Origin: Owenia fusiformis
Lineage: Eukaryota > Annelida > Polychaeta > Sabellida > Oweniidae
Direction of reading: 5' to 3'
Length of the DNA stretch: 64,000 bases
Assembly (NCBI GenBank): GCA_903813345.2
Contig: CAIIXF020000002.1
Location: 15,508,467-15,572,466, forward strand
The stretch's first letter is position 1. Each line of letters starts with the position of its first letter. The translations under genes and the position numbers were made by a program. Positions 57,501 through 64,000 of the stretch are shown here, piece after piece. The notes under the pieces were generated by a model that had not been told where the DNA came from, did no database searches, and worked only from the letters and a program-made list of their open reading frames with translations.

Positions 57501-60500
57501 CAAAAGTCAATATTTGTAAATACAATTATTTTAATGAAGTGCAGGAATGCCGGAAAAGTGAGATGGTAGAGTCTGCTAGAGTTACATATAAATAAATAAG
57601 TTGATATAATATGATGTGTAAGTGCTGCCTTGAATTTAACTGTACTGACACTGTGCTTAATTTCATTAGGTAGTTTATTATAATATGATGGTCCAATATA
57701 TTTAAGTGAGTCCCACCCAAACTTAATGCGGTATTTAGGTTGGACTAAAAGGTGTTCAGGGCCGTCAGATGGGGGGGTGCGATGGGTGCGACCGCACCCC
57801 CCTTTTTCACCCCCCAAAAAAAATTCGAAAAAAAAAATTTTGAAAAAAAAATTTTTTTGGAAAAATACTCATACACTTTGGCAGTACCCAGAAAGCACCA
57901 AATAGCATCTTAAAATTGTAAAATTTTCTAGGGGTATTGGCCACCCCTCACACCCCCCACAAAACAATGGAAAAGTTCTAAATTTATTTTAGTGTTTTGT
58001 CTAAGACACTTTTAAAGTGCCCAGATATCATCAAATAGCTCCTTGATATAGTTAGTGTTTCTGGGGGACTAACACTTGCTCCCCCTCTTGCATCTTGCAC
58101 TTGCATCCCCACCCCACCTCCCCCTCTGGTACCCCCCCCCTCAAAAAAAAAATTGGATAAAAATTGTGATTTTCTCAAATTCTTTAATTGAATCATGCAC
58201 TTTGAAAGTGTCCAGAAAGCACCAAATAGCGTCGTAAAATTGCAAAATTTTCCAGGGGGAGTGGGCCACCCCTCACACCCCAAACAAAACAATGGAAAAG
58301 TTCTGAATTTGTTTTATGTATTGTCTCAAACACTTTTAAATTGCCCAGACATTATCAAATGGCTCCTTGATACAGTTAGTGTTTCTGGGGGACTAACACT
58401 TGCTCCGCCTCTTGCATCTTGCACTTGCATCCCCACCCCACCTCCCCCTCTGGTACCCCCCCCCTCAAAAAAAAAATTGGATAAAAATTGTGATTTTCTC
58501 AAATTCTTTAATTGAATCATGCACTTTGAAAGTGTCCAGAAAGCACCAAATAGCGTCGTAAAATTGCAAAATTTTCCAGGGGGAGTGGGCCACCCCTCAC
58601 ACCCCAAACAAAACAATGGAAAAGTTCTGAATTTGTTTTATGTATTGTCTCAGACACTTTTAAATTGCCAAGACATCATCAAATAGCTCCTTGATATAGT
58701 GAATGATTCTGGGAGACTAACACTTACTCGCCCTCTAGCATCCCCACTCCACCTCCCCCTCTGGCAGCCCCCCCCAAAAAAAAAATTGAAAAAGATAAGA
58801 TAAGATAAAAAAATTGTGATTGTTTTTCAATGTTTTTATAAACTAATACACTTTAAATGTGCCCAGAAGCACCAAATATCATCTTTAAATTGTAAATTTT
58901 CTAGGAGAGTTAGCCACCCCTCACATCCCCCACAAAACAAAAGAAAATATTCTGAATTTCATGTATTGTCTCAGACATCATCAAATAGTACCTTGATATG
59001 GTCAATGTTTCTGGGGGACAGCCCCTTGCTCCCCCTCTGGCACCCCACCCCACTTCACCCTCTCATCCTCTTTGACACCCCCAAAAAAATTTGAAAAAAA
59101 ATTCACATCAATCTTATTGACTCATACACTTTGAAAGTGCTTAGAAAGCACCAAATAGCATCTCAAAACTGAAAAATTTTCTACGGGGAGTGGACCACTC
59201 CTCACACCCCCCCACAAAACAATTGGAACATTTGGAAGTTGCATTTGTTAATTCCAAACCAATATAGGGAGTAACCGACCCCCCCCCCCTCTGACTTACG
59301 CGATTTGATTTTTTATATTTTATATTCTCTTTAGTAAAAACCGCACCCCCCTTGGAGAAAAGTGTCTTACGGGCCTGGTGTTTAGATCTTGTGTCATGGC
59401 CATGTTGGGAAATTTTAAAATAGTCTTTAAAAATGTATATAGGAAAGCCAGATGGTATGTTTAAGCATCTATATACAAATGTAGCAACATTTAAATGATA
59501 AATATCAAAAATTGTCAAAATGTTTTCTCTTTTGAATAAAGGGGCAGTGTGCTCTCTAAAATGTGAATTTGTAATTAATCTAATACATTTCTTTTGAATA
59601 AGATGTATTGGTGTAAGTATGTTCTTTTTTACATGACCCCAAATAATATTGCAATAGTTAATTTGAGAAAGGATTAATGAATGATATACTTTAAGCTTAG
59701 AGTCATGATCAAAGATGTCTCTTACTTTATAGAGAATGCCTGTTATTCTTGATATCTTATTAGTAATATGCTGAATATGCTTTTCCAATTTAACTTTTCG
59801 TCAATAAATACTCCAAGAAAATTAACACTACTTTCTCTTTTTATTGGCACATTGTCAATATGTATATTTATGTCATGGATAAAATTTCTACCAGGAGTAA
59901 AAATTATGAAATTAGTTTTATCTAAGTTAAGAGATAGTTTGTTAGCTTTAAACCATTGATTAATTGTTTGCAGTTCTTTGTTTAATAGTAAATAGTACAT
60001 TGTAATACTGCATGTTCGCCAAATTAAGCAGCCGCCAAATGTCCAGAATAGCAAATACGCCAAAATAAGTAGCGCCAAATGAAGTAGAAGTACAGTATTA
60101 AAAACCCATCTATTTAAAAGATTACATGTATATTATCAAAAATAGTAACATTCCAAGTGCATTCAAAAGGATGTCTAGCTGATTTGTATTTTGAACTATA
60201 ATATGTAAATTAAAAGTATTGCTGAATAAAAAAATATCTCTATATTTTTAGAATGAGTGATGAAAATATTAAAAAGCTAAAGGTCCTACAAAATGAATAT
60301 GGTAACAAATGGACCATGATTGGTGAGAAATTGGACCATAGTGGATGGGCTTGTGTTAGTTCTTATCGTTCACATTGTTCAAAAAAGAGTAAGTAAAATG
60401 TTATTTAAAGGGTTTTAAATACATGTAGCTGTTATGTATTCTCCCTGACATTAAATTATTTGTAGCTCTTAATGATATTCAACTTACACAATCAATAGAC

Positions 60501-61539
60501 TTGGAAATAAACTTTAATATAAGTAATAAATGTTGTGAGTGATAAACCTTGTGAATAGTAAACCTTGTGAATAATAAACCTTGTGCGTGATAAACCTTGT
60601 GCGTGATGAACCTTGTGAGTAATAAACCTTGTGCGTGATAAACCTTGTGAATAATAAACCTTGTGATTGATAAACCTTGTGAATGATAAACCTTATGCGT
60701 GATAAACCAGTGAGTAATAAACCTTGTGAGTGATAAACCTTGTGAGTGATAAACCTTGTGAATAATAAACCTTGTGAGTGATAAACCTTGTGAATAATAA
60801 ACCTTGTGTGTGATAAACCTTGTGAGTAATAAACCTTGTGAGTGATAAACCTTGTCAGTAATAAACCTTGTGAGTGATAAACCTTGTGAGTGATAAACTT
60901 TGTGAATAATAAACCTTGTGATTGATAAACCTTGTGAATGATAAACCTTATGCATGATAAACCAGTGAGTAATAAACCTTGTGAGTGATAAACCTTGTGA
61001 GTGATAAACCTTGTGAGTAATAAACCTTGTGAGTGATAAACCTTGTGAGTGATAAACCTTGTGAGTAATAAACCTTGTGAGTGATAAACTTTGCGAATAA
61101 TAAACCTTTTGAGTGATAAACCTTGTGAATAATAAACCTTGTGAGTGATAAACCTTGTGAATAATAAACCTTGTGAGTAATAAACCTTGTGAGTGATAAA
61201 CCTTGTGAATAATAAACCTTGTGAGTGATAAACCTTGTGAGTGATAAACCTTGTTAGTAATAAACCTTGTGAATAATAAACCTTGTGAGTGATAAACCTT
61301 GTGAATAATAAACCTTGTGAGTGATAAACCTTGCTAATTTGTAAATGTATGTTACAGACCAAGGAATTTGGAGTAAAGAAGAGGAAATTCAGTTGGTCCA
61401 GGCCATCAAAGATGAACTTGAGACTGAAGATATAGAAGATCTGTTCTATGGCTTGCCATGGGAGAGGATAGCAGCTAGGCATCCTACTAGGGATCCCAAA
61501 CAATGTGCAAATAAATGGTATGATAACAATAGTAATTAA
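48552..61539 (+). CDS. TTF1/Reb1-like Myb-domain protein
   Basis: Related to transcription termination factor 1, the nucleolar Myb-type protein that binds rDNA terminators and stops RNA polymerase I. Exons: 48552-50052, 55197-55267, 55524-55638, 56781-56859, 60252-60388, 61358-61539; phases agree and give 694 aa. Exon 1 encodes a lysine-rich, probably disordered and nuclear region with two complete and one partial copy of a 113-residue unit (KKHKKKKRSHKRK motifs). The DNA-binding half follows: GYWQHAEVEQLEKNFNAF, a stretch ending YVKARTMYHPLHHKGR, a Myb repeat (LQNEYGNKWTMIGEKL) and a second repeat (GIWSKEEEIQLVQAI, LPWERIAARHPTRDPKQC, NKWYDN). A possible donor inside AAATG|GTATGA near the end means a further C-terminal exon could exist. 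The match rests on domain order and spacing recalled from the family, not a search. Confidence 0.8.
48894..49829 (+). repeat. 339-bp coding tandem repeats in TTF1-like exon 1
   Basis: Units start at 48,894, 49,233 and 49,572; the third breaks off at about 49,829. The units appear identical at DNA level, so the duplication is very recent or kept uniform by gene conversion. Confidence 0.9.
50540..51376 (+). mobile_element. TTAA-flanked element, copy 1
   Basis: About 830 bp with ends AGTCCCCGTCTAAAGTTT and, inverted, AGGCCCCATATAAAGTTT, bordered by TTAA on both sides. The TTAA duplication fits piggyBac or Kolobok types; no transposase is present. Inverted relative of 63,026-63,866. Confidence 0.75.
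52530..54360 (-). pseudogene. Relic of a transposon-encoded protein
   Basis: Read on the minus strand, fragments in several frames line up in order: LDHTHYSRWLPIHLRDM, IDQAHEQ, GYGGDIGITENPSALKRWM, then SHEEADTKMF, RSNDTDIVVLAVA and FTGCD-TSSFFG-GKK, the last followed by an in-frame stop. These motifs belong to a protein common in invertebrate genomes whose second half looks like a PIN/XPG-type nuclease. Academ transposons are my best guess, at low confidence. At least two frameshifts and one stop break the frame, so it is non-functional. Confidence 0.6.
57412..60005 (-). mobile_element. 5'-truncated non-LTR retrotransposon (LINE)
   Basis: The minus strand encodes the C-terminal part of a reverse transcriptase: WFKANKLSLNLDKTNFIIF, VNFLGVFIDEKLNW, a one-base frameshift near 59,785, then YHSLILSQINYCNIIWG, IQKKCIRLITNS and HDTRSK. 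After an inserted element it resumes with FGWDSLKYIGPSYYNKLPNE. The 3' tail is a short TTTAAG-type repeat at about 57,415. The catalytic palm is missing, so it is dead. Jockey/CR1-like by style. Confidence 0.75.
57758..59376. mobile_element. Element with ~340-bp tandem core inserted in the LINE
   Basis: Ends CAGGGCCGTCAG and, inverted, CAGGCCCGTAAG; GTGTT is repeated on both sides. It splits the LINE reading frame between DTRSKH and HLLVQPKYR. Inside, four to five units of about 330-343 bp ('GACTAACACTTGCTCCCCCT') repeat. Open frames here are repeat by-products. Confidence 0.75.
60526..61335 (+). repeat. 16-bp minisatellite in last TTF1-like intron
   Basis: About 50 copies of ATAAACCTTGTGAGTG and one-base variants (AATA, GCGT). 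Ends some 20 bp before the splice acceptor at 61,357. Because 16 is not a multiple of three, three units make a 48-bp super-period and long minus-strand frames stay open; they are not genes. Confidence 0.92.
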
Positions 61540-63025
61540 AGATAGTTAGATTGTGCTTAATATGATTAGATAATGTATATAAATTGTAATTTATGAAATT
61601 AGAAGTGATGTGATAATTATCAAAATAATATGATTAAAGGATCAGTCAGGAAATGGATATCGAGAAAATAACAAGATTATTAATGTCTAAAAACATCTCA
61701 ATCTATCAAGATTATCACATACATATATGTATACATGTAAATGTATTACTAAACTAACTTATTACTCTTCTGAGAATCCAAAAACATTAATTTTTTCACA
61801 TTCAATGAAGAATATTGTGCCCAAGGACAATGTATATCAATATGCTTGAATTGAATGATGTATACAAAAAGGTTGTGACACATCCTCCAAAATACATTTT
61901 CTTGGAATAGACATTGAATGGTATTTCTTGATGACTGGATTTGTATTTATCTGATTAATCAAGGGATTATAGTCACTCAAAGTTGCTGACTGTTAACACC
62001 TCAAATTGCATTGTCGAAGCTGAGCACAACTTTACAGTTACAATTTTACAACCTCTTTATATGATCTAGATGATAAACATTTACAATTGGAGCAATGTTT
62101 CATGGCTTTACGTCCCTGTCCTCCATAACTGCAGTATAAACTTTTCACTGTCCATTCACTATCCTGGTAATTTAACTTCTTTTGACGTAATCAATGGTCA
62201 ACTACAACCTTACAAGAAACATTGTAGCAATTTAGGAAGAGTTCATTTTTGATATTCTAAGGGTGATCAGCATTTTACATAAGCTTTAAAATGATATATG
62301 GGGATGTATGATAACTTTCAAAAAGTTATGGTGAGAACAGACTTATTTGACACCCTGTATGTATACACAATAGGAATTTTGAAGTCATAACATATGCCTA
62401 GCAAACACATAGCAACGGTTCCTAGTCAACTCGGTCCCTAGCTAGTCAACTTGTACCGATGTATATTTTTTTCGATATGTTGAGCGTTAAAGTGGAAATT
62501 AATATATAAAAGCAAAAGTGATCATATATAATTCCAAGAGCCAATCATAAATCATACATTCTAAATGTGAAATCAAATAGGATTAAATATGCCTAAAACG
62601 TAGTCACCAATAGTATTTTACATGAAACTTTTAAAATATGCCCAAAATCTATTACAAACAATAAATGTTATTTTCAAGCTGTATCTTAAAACAAAAATGT
62701 ACTGATATGTTTCTTCATACTGCATATTGGAATTAATGTAATACCTCTATATTTTGTTAACTTCAACACCCTGATTAAATGCTTATCAAATAGAATAGAA
62801 ATCATAGTAAGCATTAGAGGATCATTTAGAAGCATTTAAAATCAAATCCACAGCAAAATCTGAATAATTGATTTGATCAATCATGTGTACGATATGTGCT
62901 TAATTATGGTATGTATACTTGCGTGGATTGTTAAATTGCAAAATAGGTAGGGTAAAGAATATGTCAAAGTCGTGTGATCTCGTTCCAGAAGCAATGTTTT
63001 GTCACGTGTATCTCCCAGAATACCT
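61540..63025. other. Downstream region, no gene seen
   Basis: AT-rich. Around 62,270-62,360 is the right end of a TACAGGGTGTC-type miniature element (GACACCCTGTA). Around 62,400-62,460 a repeat with CTAGTCAAC motifs has an inverted relative after 63,870, suggesting a poorly preserved TIR pair around the TTAA element. Confidence 0.4.
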
Positions 63026-63866
63026 TTAAAGGCCCCATGTAAAGTTTAAACCACTTTGGCTTATATTGTAGTCTTACCCAATGTTATCAAAGTGTGATAT
63101 GTGAAACTTTTTTTTTAAATTTCAAAATGTGGTTTTTGATAGACTTTTTGTTCCAAAATTTGTGAATTTATTTAAAACCAACTTTTAGAGGTCACTCATA
63201 TCTTCTAATTAGCCACAATTCATACCAATGCATAGCATTCATCCTCCCATGTTTTTTGCCGTAAAAATTAAGAAAATCGGTTCATAAATAAACGAGAAAT
63301 GAACTTATCAGTGCATGAAAATGGTTCTGAGAAAAATGCATTTCAAAATTTTAGTTCTCCTAGAAACCAATGGTACAATGATATCTAAAACATAATTTAT
63401 TCTTACTTTTAATCTGGTTAGACAATCAACATTGGTTTTTTATGAAAGTCTAACATATTTAGAAAAGATTGACATCGAAAAAAAAATTTCAATTTTTTTC
63501 AAAAAGTTTTTGGTACCTTAGTGACATCACTAATGTTTCAAAATATTTTTGATATGCTAAAACATTGAAGTGGCCCATTAAATATGGCATTTTATTATTG
63601 AAATAGTGTGTCCTTTGTTCAATCTTTGCATTGGTGTTAAAAAGATAATCTTTTTTGAAATGCATTAAGAAATATTTGATGATCAAGAAATTTCAACTTT
63701 TTTTGAAAAATGGCGGGAAATTTGAATATTTGAGAAACGAAATGCTCACAACTTTTTCATCAAAATTTTTTTTTTGTTCAAAAATCTCTAAAATTACTTT
63801 TGAAGTCCTGACAAATAGTAAATGAATGATAAAAAAATATTTTCAAACTTTAGACGGGGACTTTAA
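63026..63866 (-). mobile_element. TTAA-flanked element, copy 2 (inverted)
   Basis: Reverse-complement relative of 50,540-51,376 with the same AGGCCCCATG / GGGGACT edges and TTAA on both sides. A minus-strand open frame in it repeats one seen in copy 1 and shows no known domain. Confidence 0.75.
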
Positions 63867-64000
63867 CTAGGGTCTGAGTTAACTAGGTCCAAGTTGACCA
63901 GATAACCTAGCAACAGAAAAACATTCACAAAAATGATGTATTTTTGTCAGTATAATGCCATTCTCTCACAAGGCATAGCTAGGGGGACCCATGACGTTAA

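Larger units (their letters stand above)
57288..60097. mobile_element. TIR element enclosing a LINE (outer layer of nest)
   Basis: Ends are TACTGTACTTCTACTTAATT-type on the left and the inverse (GAAGTAGAAGTACAGTA) on the right, with GGCGGC-rich inner arms. TA-type edges suggest a Tc1/mariner-like miniature element that later received the LINE. In TTF1-like intron 4. Confidence 0.65.

Noticed and set aside
57984-58616. Two nearly identical ~100-codon minus frames
   Set aside because: Copies of the ~340-bp tandem core of a miniature element; non-coding.
60526-61335. CRISPR array
   Set aside because: Head-to-tail 16-bp units without spacers, in an animal intron.
60514-61503. 329-codon minus-strand open frame
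   Set aside because: Made only of the 16-bp minisatellite read through a 48-bp super-period, plus antisense of the real last exon.

Overview
The window is nuclear DNA from a multicellular animal. All the real genes are split by GT/AG introns in matching reading phase, the DNA is AT-rich, and most non-coding space is nested transposable elements. I could not place it to species. A CBM39-GH16 beta-1,3-glucanase and elements resembling the 'pearl'/Helentron-associated repeats of bivalves suggest a marine invertebrate, possibly a mollusc. All exons were built by eye from splice sites, phase and family knowledge; no search was run.

Layout. (1) About 0.4-4.5 kb, minus strand: eight exons of a glucan-binding/glucanase gene that runs off the left edge, with a doubtful first exon at 14.9 kb. 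(2) 4.5-20.07 kb: a dense nest of non-autonomous elements and minisatellites, several with clear target-site duplications (TSDs). (3) 20,081-46,438: a complete 26,358-bp DNA transposon with 285-bp terminal inverted repeats (TIRs, 7 mismatches by eye) and a perfect 8-bp TSD, ATTAATTC. It carries two genes that converge. From the left end runs an intact eight-exon PIF1-type helicase with a repeat linker, a SAP-like motif and a C-terminal PHD finger (1,156 aa). From the right end runs a P-element-type transposase (about 785 aa) whose last catalytic-region exon lies 4.3 kb downstream. (4) 46.7-61.5 kb, plus strand: a TTF1/Reb1-like Myb protein gene whose introns hold a decayed 4.9-kb transposon, a three-level nest (TIR element > LINE > TIR element) and a 16-bp minisatellite. 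(5) 61.5-64 kb: repeats, including an inverted copy of a TTAA-flanked element found at 50.5 kb.

Main point. The 26-kb unit looks like an autonomous P-superfamily transposon that brings its own replicative-type helicase with a chromatin-reading finger. I know of no described P element of this size or content. The two host genes probably lay head to head, and the transposon landed between them. All six copies of one interspersed-repeat family lie inside the transposon, in helicase introns or next to the transposase gene.
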